Source: Heracleum sosnowskyi (Eukaryota; Streptophyta; Magnoliopsida; Apiales; Apiaceae). Taken from it: a stretch of 64,000 nt of DNA. The translations under genes and the position numbers were made by a program. Below, piece after piece: positions 1 to 11,013 of the stretch (the stretch's first letter is position 1; each line of letters opens with the position of its first letter). The stretch is taken from positions 55,323,481-55,387,480 of the forward strand of contig CM061236.1 in assembly GCA_030848705.1 (NCBI GenBank). The letters run 5' to 3'. The notes under the pieces are model-generated. The model made no database searches, was not told the DNA's origin, and saw only the letters and a list, made by a program, of their open reading frames with translations.

Positions 1-1377
1 TGGGTATAAGGATGATTGAAATAGAGACCGGATTTAAGCTTGTAGTTTCTAACGATCTTCCGAAGTACCGCCCAGTCGACATGTGGAATTGTCATTGCTA
101 CGGGCAACAACGGTATCGAAGTCTTCTTATAGAACAGAACGCTTACTTGAGATATTTGCGCCTAGTCGAATAGAATTCCCTGCGATTGCAAAGGTCGATG
201 GTTGAATCCTTAGCGACTATTATGAGTCGACAATAACGTAAGTATCGAGCACCTTAGGGTGTGCATGGAGAAGAAAAGCTTTGGAATTGAACGATTATCC
301 ATTAGAGGAGCCGACGTAAAAGGCATCCGTAGAGACCTTGGGGTACCTCCCCAATCTATGATCTATCTTGACCTCTCTCCAAGAAAGAATTCTGATAAAG
401 GGTATATTCCCTCTTCGAAGTTGTTTTATAACCCTTGTGCTAAACCATATTCAGTTTCACTTGTGCCAGAGGCTGTCACAATGCCTACTTTCAGGTTTTC
501 GAAGCCCTGTCAAGTAATGTTATTTAAGCTTTTACTTTTGTTCAAATAATGAATGACCCTATGGTGATACCTCACCACTTGCTTGTTAAGTACCAGTATC
601 TTTCTGGTTATTCTTTTCTTTGGAAACCGCACCTTTGGAATCTGTTCAATTTTAATCCAAGGTGTTCCTTTGAGAAATATGGTCGAAAGGCGATAATCAT
701 TAAATTGATCTCGAATTGCTTTCATACCTTTCAACTTCCACTGAGACGAACAACTCTATACTTATAGGGGCTACAAGGACTATCTGTCTGTGTGATAGAA
801 GTCTGATGGGACGCCATCACTTGTAAGTTGTGAAATACAAGAAGGCTAATTACCTTTAGTAATGTCTCAATTGAGGCACACAACGTTGAGTTCTTATGAT
901 CATATTGATCTCTCGGTAAAATTCTCTTACCTCCAATAAGGTTACCTTAAAATTCATAACCTTATGATCACCAGTGTGTGACATTTTCTTTGATATGGGA
1001 GCTATCTTTCAAGGCCCTATAATTTTTGTTATCCTTATTGAACTTCAAGGGGAGGCCAACCAGGTCAAATAAGTCAAAATTCGCTGATAGGAATTAGATT
1101 CGCAACGAAATCGCCTATGACATGAGCGAATCCCTAAGACGAATAGAATGTTAGTGACATATCAATGAAATTGGTTTATTCTCCCAAGGATATTATGATA
1201 ATGGAAAGCGTGTCAATCGATATATGTGAAAGGAATAGCGATGTGCCGTGAACTCCAGTGACAACGGTGTTAGATAGATGCCCTATAGTGGAATTGAGAT
1301 TTTGGAGGAGTTGTTTACGAATGGACACTACCTCTGGGTTACCAAGATAAGTACTGACGATGGAGTCAGAGGGAGCT
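1..1377 (+). other. Leader or unassigned internal part of G
   Basis: Low-complexity-free AT-rich DNA upstream of the first recognisable gag remnant. I found no primer-binding site, no conserved domain and no convincing ORF. The open stretch at 259-549 has no motif I recognise. The most likely reading is the untranslated leader plus decayed gag 5' end of element G, but older inserted DNA cannot be excluded. Confidence 0.4.
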
Positions 1378-1700
1378 GGTATTGTGACTTGGGAGAGGTG
1401 CAGCGTGTTGTTTTTAGAGAAATAATTTTCGGAAATATATGGAGACCCGGATGAAAATGAAAGTTAAAGAGTTAAAACAAGAAACCATGACTATGACCGA
1501 GTATGAGGCCAAGTTTTCCGAATTATCGAGGTTTGTCCGGAGTTTGTGAACACAGAAGAAAAGAAAGCCAGTAGGTTTCAACCAGGGCTACCTCCAACAA
1601 GCAGCCCACTGTCAGGACCTTTAAATAGCAGGTGCCCTTCTACACTATTTAGACAGAGCTAATGCATTGTTGTATATCAAGATGTTGCATGACAATTAAA
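1378..1700 (+). pseudogene. gag remnant of G (Retrotrans_gag type)
   Basis: Conceptual pieces resemble chromovirus Gag: a stretch like VTWERC...FREIIFG around 1385-1435, then MKVKELKQETMTMTEYEAKF around 1450-1515, followed by FSELSRFV and EEKKASRFQPGL. This is the well-known region preceding the Gag zinc knuckle in Tekay/Del elements. Frame changes and stops break it and no zinc knuckle survives. A protease C-terminal remnant (like DLIPFKLGE... then GWLAPNGA) follows near 1815-1900. Confidence 0.65.
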
Positions 1701-2049
1701 CCTTAAGGCCGAGCTACTAAGGGAATAATTACAAGTAGAAACAGTCAATCGAGGGATTTTCCCATAGGACTGGTACATCCAAGTTGTGAACTAGAAATAT
1801 GAGGTCGACACTTTTGATAGACCTGATCCCTTTCAAGTTGGGAGAAGTTGATATTATAATAAGGATGGGTTGGTTGGCACCCAATGGAGCCCAGACTGAT
1901 TGTAAAGGAGAGAGAGTAATAATTAAAAGATGGAGGCAGATTTAGAGATTCTTGAATATAGTTCAGACTAAGAAACTATTACGTCAGAAATACGAGGCTT
2001 AATTAGCTCTTATGGTGGACGCCAAGAAAAGAGATACCAAGTATAAAGG

Positions 2050-2640
2050 GACCTACAATGGTTTTGGGAGATTGTACAAGGTTTTAATGAGCTACCAGAT
2101 ATCGATTTGGATGACATGAGAATGAATACCGAGTATTCAGAGTATAATGGGAATGAAAGGGTTAGTGACTCAGTTACAAGAGTTGTTGTATAAGGGTATG
2201 ATAAGACCCAGCGTACCGCCATGGAGAGCCCGGTGTTATTGTAAGAGAGAAGGATGTTAGCACAAGATTATGTATCGAACCTCGAGAGTTGTATGAGTTC
2301 GACATGGAGAATAGGTACCCTTGTAAATGATTGTTTGATCAGCGGAAGAACGCTGTGTATTTCCAATTTATTTAAGAACTGGGTATCACCAGTTGGAAGT
2401 TAAATCCGAGGATATACCCAAGACTGCGATTCGTACTTGGAATAGACACTTCGAGTTTTCAGCGAGGTTATTTTGGGTTGACTAATGCACCCACAAATTT
2501 TATGGAATATAACGAATTGGATTTGAATTCTCCGTGATAGTAGATAACATGAGATGGAGAAATGGCTAGAATTAACCTAGGATTATGACTGTGAGATACA
2601 CTACCATCTGGAGAAGGCCAATGTGGTGGTCGATACCCTT
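2050..2640 (+). pseudogene. RT and RNase H remnants of G
   Basis: Near 2170-2225 the reading LQELLYKGMIRPSVPPW matches the RT entry motif of chromoviruses. Near 2370-2500 LRTGYHQLEVKSEDIPKTAI and a degenerate FGLTNAP-like stretch (WVD*CTH in frame) mark the RT core. The catalytic YIDD segment is missing or corrupted. Near 2565-2640 a piece like DYDCEIHYHLEKANVVVDTL marks the RNase H C-terminus. The order is correct but the RT thumb, most of RNase H and the integrase core are deleted. Confidence 0.7.
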
Positions 2641-2729
2641 AATTAAAATAAGATAGAGATGGATTCCGAATGATCGGGAATTAAAGGATGAGATTTTACA
2701 CAAAACCCAAGTTAGTCCAACAAACTAGA

Positions 2730-3350
2730 AAGACAAAAGATTTCACCAACAAGCGGCTAGTAACAACAAAGACAGACATAGAAAGTATGCGGACTAAGCC
2801 CGCGAGTGTAGAGGTAGTACTGCTATTGATAAGCTAAATGGCATGTTGATGGATGACAAGCAAGTTTATGTTGGTGTATCTTATGTACAGACAAGATGGA
2901 GAATATGTGGTTAGAGATTCGTGATGCTAAAAGGTATCTCCATGGAAAGAATTAATAAGATTTGGAAAGAAAGGGAAGTTGAGCCCGAGATTCATTGGGC
3001 CATCTGAGATTTAAGACACGTTAGGAAGGTGGCCTACGAGCCAGCCTTACCCCCCAAAAACTTGTAGAATGGTCATAACAGGGTTCATGTGTCAATGCTA
3101 CGTCAGTATACTATAGATGCCCGGCATATGTAGAGTACGAGCAGGTAGGTATATAACCTGGTCTGACTTACAAAGAACAACCTGTGGAAATCACGGATAG
3201 AAAAGAGCAAGTGCTAAGTGACGAGGTTGACAAGCTAGTGAGAGGTTTGTGGAAAATCAAGAGGTGGAAGAATCCACCTGGGAGTTAGAAAGTGCAATGA
3301 AAGAAAAGTACCCCAGTTACTCCTAAGTTGATTCCGGGACGGAATCCTTT
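2730..3350 (+). pseudogene. Integrase C-terminal and chromodomain-region remnant of G
   Basis: Pieces readable in broken frames include GKLSPRFIGP, a KVAYEPALPP stretch and RVHVSMLRQY near 2975-3120. These are hallmarks of the chromovirus integrase C-terminal domain. Then come VEITDRKEQVL and a WKIKRWKNPPG-like stretch near 3190-3285, matching the chromodomain-like tail that follows integrase in Tekay/Del. The integrase HHCC finger and D,D35E core are not present between RNase H and this piece, so a large internal deletion has occurred. Confidence 0.7.
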
Positions 3351-3364
3351 TAAGGAGGGGAGAC
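3349..3364 (+). other. Polypurine tract of G
   Basis: Purine-rich ttaaggaggggagac directly abuts the TG that opens the 3' LTR, as expected for the plus-strand priming site. Confidence 0.8.
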
Positions 3365-5769
3365 TGTAATAACCCGGATTTTTGGTAAAATTTAAAACTT
3401 TTCGTATTATGATTAAGTGCAACAGTGAATAGTGATATTGGTGGATGAATAGTGATTTTGAGGGTTAAGAAAATTTTGCATGCCACCTATGTACGAGACG
3501 TAGTGTGGATATTCCGAAGTCATATTAGTGATCTACGGAGTAAATAAGTGAATGCAAAGACGATCAGAATTCAGAAATTCCAAATTTTATTTTGGTATAG
3601 TATTTGACCGGGCAGTGAATCATATATTATTATATTCAAGAAATGAGATATTAAAATTGAGGATTTGAGGATTTAATATTTTGGAATTTTATTATTTTAT
3701 TAAAGTCGATTTAAGGGTTCGATTGTTGGAATGAAGTGAATAGTTACCATTCACTGCGAGAATCGCGTAGAGTTGTATTCGCTCTTTTAGGGAATATTTC
3801 GAATCGTTTCAAGAGGAACAAGAGAACATTTACAGGATTAAATATAGACATGGAAGTAACATGTAACAAGATTAATTCGAGGGATCCAACATTTGGATCA
3901 TCCATGTGAAAGGAAAGCGAACCAGTAAAGCTACTTTAGCTGAACCAGTGCATGCTTGACAAGTGTCGCAAGAAGAAGGCATCAAGGACCATGACTCACC
4001 AATTTTGACCACTTAATTATACAAATATCAGCATACTTATCTATTTATCCAAAACAAAAGAAAAAGAAAAGAAGAAAAGAAAAGAGAAGAACTCTTCCCC
4101 CCATTTTCGGCTCAGCTTGCACAAGGGGGAGAGAAAAATTCATAACTCCATTTCTATCCATCCTTAAATCACCAAATATCAACCATAGCTTCTCCACTCC
4201 ATGGGTAACATTCGTTCAAAATTTCATGGACAACAAAGGAGTGTAGCCTAGCCAAATCGCTTCCCCAAGTTGGAGAACCCAAACTGTCCAGTTTCTGTCC
4301 AGCGGAAAGATGGGACTCAACACCCTAGCTAGGAAGCTTCAAATTTGGCGATCTATAACTCAAAAGAAAGCTTATGAAGAGTACAAGGTCTGGTAAACAT
4401 ATTAGCACGGAACTCTTATTTTTCGATTTGATATGGATTTTACAAGATGAGGATGAATAGTAATGTTTCATGATTCTTGATTTTGTTTCTTAAGGTTTAA
4501 GCTTTGTAAGGAGTATCTAAGGCTTGTTGAGTGATTGTAAACACTTGATAGTGTTGTTAGAGCATCCAAGGAGGTAAAACCCTAACCCACCCTTTGAGTT
4601 CATATGAGTTTTGATGATTGTTTTGATGTTATAAGCTTAAGAGATCATGTTTAAGTATTTTAGTTGTTATTTAACTTTGTGAAATATGAGAAATGGTGGG
4701 TGTTGGATTGTAGCCACACCCCTGACCTTAGAAAAGTAAAAAGGTTGTTTGTTGAGGTTGTGGATGTATGGTATGCCCGGTGTGGCTTGGTTATGTTGTG
4801 ACAAAATTGGGTTATTCGATTTTAAGCCGTCGTAATGCCCGATTTTCGGTAACTCTACAAACTGCCTATAATCCGAAAACCTAACTGCCTCTTTTGGTTC
4901 AGTGATGAACATGAGTGTGTAGATATTTGTTTCTAGTTTACGTGAGCGCAAGAATCATGTCATTACGATTTACGGTTTATGAGATATGACCATTTTAGTG
5001 AAAGTAGTTCAAGGAATGAAATTGCAGAAATGTACCAACTTTGTGGCTATGTTTGAGACCCTTAAGAGTTGTTTTAAAATATGAAATTTTGTATTGAAGT
5101 GTCAAGGTCAGTTACTAAGGTTTGTACGGAGGTTTCGAGTCCAAAAGATTATTTTCCGATTTTATAAAAATGTGTTAGCCGAGGTTGCGCAAGTGAAAAC
5201 CACTAAGAACATGACTTAGAAACCAATGTTGTAAATGGTTAAGTATACCTTGTATTCGAGGATCGATTTCGGACTAAACCTACGGCTTAAGTAATTGTCG
5301 ATTAACATGGACTTAGTATGAGCCTATAACGAGCTATTAATGCCTTGGTTGTGTTTCGCTTACGTGTTTAAGCATTGAGTACAAGTGGATTATCCAGGGG
5401 ATTAATCGTGCGTTTTCTTTGACTTTGTCTAGATTGTCCGGCATCGTCGCGAACCCCTATCACTTCTCGAGCATCAGGCAAGTTTTCAAAACCTATACTT
5501 ACTGTTGTTGTGATAATAAACTGTTTTCACATATGATATGTAAATGCGATATATAAATTGCATGCTTGTTTTTGAACTGCTATATATAGCAATACTTGAG
5601 AATATGACTTGATGTGGGGCTTATAAGCTAGATATGGGATATCAGTTATAAGCCAGTTTGTATATATAAATGCCCTAGGATAAGGGCGGGTGATTTTCTC
5701 TAAGATCAGAAGTAATTATATTTCTGTATAGGTTAAGGATTATTTTCCGATAAAGATATCGGGTAACTG

Positions 5770-6470
5770 TTATTCGAGGGTTAATTATTTATTTAATGAA
5801 TATTATTTTTGAATATTCATTTGAGGATTATTGACTTAAAGAATATCATTTATATTCATTTGAGGATTATTGACTTAAAGAATATCATTTATATTCATTT
5901 GAGGATTATTGACTTAGAGAATATTATATATATATTCATTTGAGGATTATTGACTTAAAGAATATTATTTATATTCATTTGAGGATTATTGACTTTAAGA
6001 ATATTATTGTGAATATTCATCTGGGGATTATTTAATGAATATTAATTTTGAATATTCATTTGAAGATTATTTATTTAATGAATATTATTTATGAATATTC
6101 ATTCGAGGATTAATTATTTATTTAATGAATATTACTTTTGAATATTCATTTGAGACTTAATTATTTAATGGATATTATTTTTCGAATATTCATTGAGATT
6201 TATTAATTAATGAATATTATTTTGAATATTCATTTGAGGTTTACTTATTTGAGGAATATTATTTTGAATATTCATTCGAGGTTTATATTATCTTGAATAT
6301 TCATTCGGGGTTTATTAGTTAATGAATATTATTTTAAATATTCATTTAATCCTTATGTCTTTAATGAATATTATCTTTGAATATTTATTTAATCATTATT
6401 TACTTAATGAATATTATTTTCGAAGATTCGTTTAATGTTTACTTATTTAATAAATGTTATCAATTATTTT
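5770..6470 (+). repeat. AT-rich palindromic tandem array in G LTR
   Basis: About 14 imperfect units of roughly 40-60 bp, each built around aatgaatatt...aatattcatt followed by tgaggattatt. Each unit is itself an inverted repeat, so the array could fold into many small hairpins. The first five units are nearly identical, which suggests recent local expansion. The same array, inverted, lies at about 38285-38815 in the solo LTR with a different unit makeup. Confidence 0.85.
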
Positions 6471-7077
6471 TAAATCAAAAAGGGGTTCCCAAAATAATGT
6501 TTTCCATTTAAATCCGTCTTTTAAGAGGATTTAAATGCTCGCTCAACCATAAAAAATATGGGAAACCTGATTCAAGAGACTACTACTCTTTTTGAACTCT
6601 CAACTCAAAACTGTCAGAGGACAGATATTTTCTCGGAGCAATTTAATTGCTGCTAGTCAAATGTTGTGTTACCACCTCAACGCTCGAGGGGTAGATTCCT
6701 GGAACAAGTCGATATCCATTAACAAGCATCGCTTGGGAAATATTGGAGAATCTTCCTTTCCAACCTAGATATAACTACTGAGTGGAGTCGTATCAACAAG
6801 TATTACACTTGGGGAAAGGAGGACGATCTTTACGTTTCAGAGTCATGGATTTCATCTGAACTAGGAGCATGTGTAAGAGGTCGAGTCGCGCCGATCCATC
6901 ACTTTATTGCCCCAAATGGGCCGGGAGATCCAGAAAGGCGGTAGACAATGTCAGGCTGTCGTGATACTTCCATCTACATGTAGAAAACATATATTTTGTT
7001 GTACAACCTGCTACTGATCATAGTAAGGTTGGTACGACGGGCGCGGAGAAGGCTCCAGTATTGGTTCATCATCCATT

Positions 7078-7232
7078 TTGGATAATTCTGCAACATGTAC
7101 TGAAAGGGACCACGGATGGCTCCGTTGGTACAGGTTTACCGATCATGTTGGCAGAGGGATTCTGCAGCATGTATTGAAAGGGACCAAGGATGACACCCGT
7201 GGTACAGGTTTACCGGTCATGTTGGCAGGGGG
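7078..7232 (+). repeat. Tandem duplication of ~66 bp in G LTR
   Basis: Two adjacent copies share attctgcaacatgta/attctgcagcatgta, tgaaagggaccaagga and acaggtttaccgatcatgtt blocks with several differences. The solo LTR (37590-37680) appears to have only one copy, so this duplication is private to G or was lost in the other. Confidence 0.7.
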
Positions 7233-8088
7233 TCGAAAAGTGTTCAAAATAAAGTTACAATGAATCCTCGCAACTTCATCTGTTATGAGTTATGACTCTG
7301 ATAATATATGCATAAGTAAATCTTGGGTTACGGAGATATGATATTAATTTTCCTCGTAACCTCATCTTTTATATCATTTGACTCTGTGGATACCTTACAT
7401 AATATGAGTTATGGTAAGGAAGTTGCTTATACTGAATCACCTTATAACTTCATCTTTTAAGTTACATGTTGATATTCTGCTTACAAAGCAGATATTTTTG
7501 GAAGAGTTATATTGGTTTACTTTGAAACCTCATCTTCTATATTATACTAGAAATGTGTTCTTAATATATCAAAAGTTTGCAGAAATATTATGAAATGATA
7601 TTTGAAATACAACAATGGTACTATTTTTGGAATACCTCCCGATAAGGGAATAATTTCAGTATCGAGATATTTTGACAAATTATTGTCTTATACCCGCTTT
7701 ACTCTGGGTTGAATTAAAGGCAGAATTATGCCATATTTTCATTACCTTGCTGAGCTATCGCTCACTCTTGCTATTGTTTTATATATATTATATAGCAGCG
7801 AAGCAGGATGCCAATGGGACGGCACATACCCCGCAAGGCGTTTCCATAAACGGCTTCTAGCAGTGATCCCGAGAGTAGTACGAACCAATCGAATCAGGCT
7901 ACAGCTTTTGGTATTCGACTTATCAATTATGAATGGTATGAGAGGATTGTGAGCATCAGAAGGCTAAGTTGGTAATGTAACATTACTTAGAAATTGTATC
8001 AGTGACAGATTCAAGGACATTTGGGTATTGTAATAAAAATTATTTATTCCGCAGTTGTTGTATTGTGTCGTTTCTGAGACTCTAACCT

Positions 8089-8109
8089 GTGTGTGTGTGT
8101 GTGTGTGTG
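8089..8109 (+). repeat. GT microsatellite
   Basis: About 10 GT units near the 3' end of the G LTR. The matching place in the solo LTR (36799-36816, CA on the plus strand) has about 9 units. Confidence 0.95.
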
Positions 8110-8231
8110 AGATATATATTGTGGGGTCATGAGCAGGTGAATTATGCACGGTGTGAGTAATACAGGTAAGGCAAGGAGTAAATGGATCGTGACTACTCTA
8201 AATCCCTGACCCCGGATTTGGGGCTGTTACA

Positions 8232-9411
8232 CTAACTTCATTAAATACTTCATCTAGAGTTTTATGTCTTTAATCAATGTATGTGACAGTTATGATAACT
8301 AATCGGACAACACGAAATCAGTACACGCTACCTTTCAGTATACGTATACCAAACCACTCAAACATCCACAAAAGAGATAGAAGTTGGGCAGACACCAATT
8401 ATGCTTAGACCCTATATGTCTATAAGATTTGAAAACATAACGGTTTAACGAGTAAGTTATCCATTCAGATTACATAGGGCAGGTAAGATGGTTAAAATCA
8501 CCTACGAATCATGCATGACAAACATACATAAACCTATGCTAGCATGGCAAGTTCTAAACCTCTATATCCACTTTCGCATTCAATAGAGATTAACAAACAA
8601 CTTAGATGTTAGCTACACATCCAAGAAGAATAAGCATAACCAAACTAGGATATCAATTAGCCATCACACACACATCTTTAAAACAATTAACTACTAAAAT
8701 CCATAGATAAATCCGTTAGAATCCCACGACGACGATTAGTTCATAACCGAACCGTTCATCATCGTGGGTTCTGATAAAAACATGATCATAATAAGTCTAG
8801 AATACTGAATAAAAGTGCTAGGGTTTATGAAAGAACAAACGAGAATCCAAAGTATCGCCTAATTAGAAGAATACAAAGATAAATTGAAAAGTAGATCTTC
8901 GTAATCAGCCGTCTTCTTGTTCTCCTCACCGGTGGATGGATATATAGATAAGTATATGGTTGTATATGAATGTATCTCTCAGAAATCGTCCACCAAGTGC
9001 TTAAATAGGCTTTTCTGCTGACTTGTTGCTGCTGGTTTCCTTTTCAGAATCGAAGTTGCCTTTTTCCAGAATGTTTCAGGGGTGGGCGTGCCTGAAGGGG
9101 GTGGCCGCGCTTGGAATGATTTCACCTAGGGCGCGGGCGCGCTTGGAGGGGGTGGCCGCCCCTGACCTTCTGTCAAATTTCTCCAAAATCTTGTTTCTTG
9201 ACAATTCATGCTCTGTTCAACTCCGCAACCTCTTGGCTTCTTCAACAATGATCAAATAGCACCACATAACCCTAGAAACTTCACCACACTGCTGACGAAG
9301 CAATTCTGCATACTTAACACAAAACACATCAAAAACACCATGTACTTGAGAACAAACGATCAATTTAAGCCGATTTAGGGTGTTCCAAGTAGATATGAAA
9401 TCCACTTATCA
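8232..9411 (-). repeat. 3' LTR of H, truncated by G
   Basis: Matches 14265-15444 almost base for base. On the minus strand it starts TGATAAGTGG at 9411, right after the polypurine tract. The counterpart of 14013-14264 is separated from it by element G and lies off the window. Short ORFs inside are LTR sequence, not genes. Confidence 0.92.
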
Positions 9412-9424
9412 CACCCCCAAACTT
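9412..9424 (-). other. Polypurine tract of H
   Basis: Minus strand reads aagtttgggggtg immediately before the TGATAAGTGG LTR start. Confidence 0.85.
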
Positions 9425-11013
9425 AAACCAATGCTTGTCCTCAAGCATAAACAGACTCACTACATATATATAACACAATGTATGAATGCAACTAGTATGA
9501 AAATGTAAACGATCCCCTCAAACTAACCATAACCAATCAACAAGCCAACATCTCAAGGAATGCAATCTTTCAAACAGAGTTCGAACAAATCCCCTTATAC
9601 TAACAAACAATCACAGAAAAGTGTGTGTGTGCAATGCTCATCAATATACTCCCAAACTAAACCAAGACCATATCCTATTCTTCACCAAAACAACCACAAG
9701 CTTATAAACAGAATGAACTCTAAACACAAGAAACCACTTAAAGACACCTCAGACCACTTTAGCTAGACAGGAATTCATGCTTTATTACGACACACATGCT
9801 TATTTGACCGTACAATGGCTGAGACCCCAAAAGGCTTATACAATAATACCCATGTAGCGAGCGTTAGGTTAGTGGATCCCAGACCGGAAAAGTCTTAGGT
9901 CACTAGGCACAAAGTCCCCTAGAACTTAATTGCTCGAGTATTAAAGAGCTCAACCTGATCAATTTTGCATATACACAACTTTTTTTTTCTTTTCTTTCTT
10001 TTTTTTTTCTTTTTTTTTTCAATTTCGGAATGAGTGCGCTTTGCTTTTTCTCATCCCACCCTAGACTGCTCATCTTTTCAATGAGCCGGCTACTAGCCAT
10101 TTGACACCTAGCCTTATTGACAACTAGCATGAAATCCCTGTTTTCCCCCAAACTTAGACTTAAGTGCTTCTTTGAATTTCAAGAGAATAGAAGACATTCT
10201 GAATATAAGCAAGTGATTAAATTCTAACATCCAAACAAACATGGTCTGATCAAATTCAAAAGCAACCAATGAGACTTATGAAATTATTTTGTTTCTGGCA
10301 TGTAAGTCAGTTCATAGGAACTTAATCAACCCTCTATCTATCACTACCACACTCCCATCAACATCAACTCACCAACCAAGAAATAGTCAAGTCCTAAGGG
10401 ATCATGAAATATGCATGCTATGCAAATGCAACTAAATGGACTCACATAATAGATATAAAAACTAATATGCAAACACAATGCTCTATATGACAAAAACATG
10501 CAAAGATATGAATGAACTAACTACATATGCAATATGAAACCTATATGACACACACACTAACCTTCCCTAATTACCACCCCCAAACTTACAATATTCAATG
10601 TCCTCATTGAAGGTAATAACAAGGAAAGATGCAGAGAATACCTAATCATCAGCAGGACCACCCTCCTCGGGTGGTGTATCCGGTGGTGAATAAATAGAAT
10701 CAGCTCCAAATGTAGGCCAAGTGATGTCAACTCTAGTAGCTATGAATGCAGTACTCAAAGGACCTATCAACTTCACTCTGAATCCCAGATGGATCCTAGG
10801 GGGAAACAACACAAACTTTTATTTTTCTTTTTTTTCATTTTTTTTTTGCTTCTATGAACAGTAATCCCTGCGCGGGCGCGCTCTCCTTCTGTCCAGAATT
10901 TTTTTTTTCTGATTTTTTCATTTTTTTTAACTGAATAATGCTGCAACAATAGCGTGGGTTGCCTCCCACGAAGCGCTTGTTTTACGTCAATAGCTTGACG
11001 TGAATCCATTTTC
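9425..11013 (-). other. Non-coding 3' region of H
   Basis: Lies between the end of the H ORF and its polypurine tract, where a full Athila/TAT element would carry the rest of pol or an env-like frame. I see no RT, RNase H or integrase motifs. It holds long pyrimidine runs on the plus strand (9980-10020, 10817-10850, 10898-10930) and one GC-rich gcgcgggcgcgc motif near 10862. Small ORFs here look accidental. Confidence 0.7.

Larger units (their letters stand above)
1..8231 (+). mobile_element. Element G: decayed Ty3/gypsy Tekay/Del-like chromovirus, 3' part
   Basis: The window opens inside this element. Internal sequence (1-3364) holds scrambled gag, protease, RT and integrase C-terminal pieces in the order expected for a chromovirus. 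They are followed by a polypurine tract and a 4.87-kb 3' LTR that starts TGTAATAACCCGG and ends GGGGCTGTTACA. The 5' LTR lies left of the window. The element sits inside the 3' LTR of element H: the base after G (8232) resumes H sequence matching 14265 onward, and the flank ctaac is the expected half of a 5-bp target duplication. Many stops and deletions show that it is dead. Confidence 0.85.
3365..8231 (+). repeat. 3' LTR of G, 4867 bp
   Basis: Begins TGTAATAACCCGG after the polypurine tract and ends GGGGCTGTTACA. Both ends are confirmed by the inverted solo copy at 36677-41403, which has the same termini. The length is within the long-LTR range known for Tekay/Del elements. It contains an AT-rich palindromic tandem array (5770-6470), a duplicated ~66-bp block (7078-7232) present once in the solo copy, and a GT microsatellite. 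I see no coding sequence in it; small ORFs are not conserved. Confidence 0.9.

Noticed and set aside
259..767. Small ORFs near the left edge that could be host exons
   Set aside because: No recognised motif, no splice or promoter context, and they lie inside a decayed gypsy element.
5770..6470. CRISPR-like regular repeats
   Set aside because: Units are AT-rich, variable, palindromic and without unique spacers, inside a plant LTR.
9023..9405. Overlapping small ORFs, repeated at 15056-15438 with the same proteins, looking like a conserved gene pair
   Set aside because: They lie in the two LTRs of H and are alike only because the LTRs are copies. There is no domain, no promoter logic and no other copy to show selection.
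9980..10020. Poly-T stretch as a transcription terminator
   Set aside because: Pyrimidine runs are common in this AT-rich 3' region and no Pol III gene precedes it.
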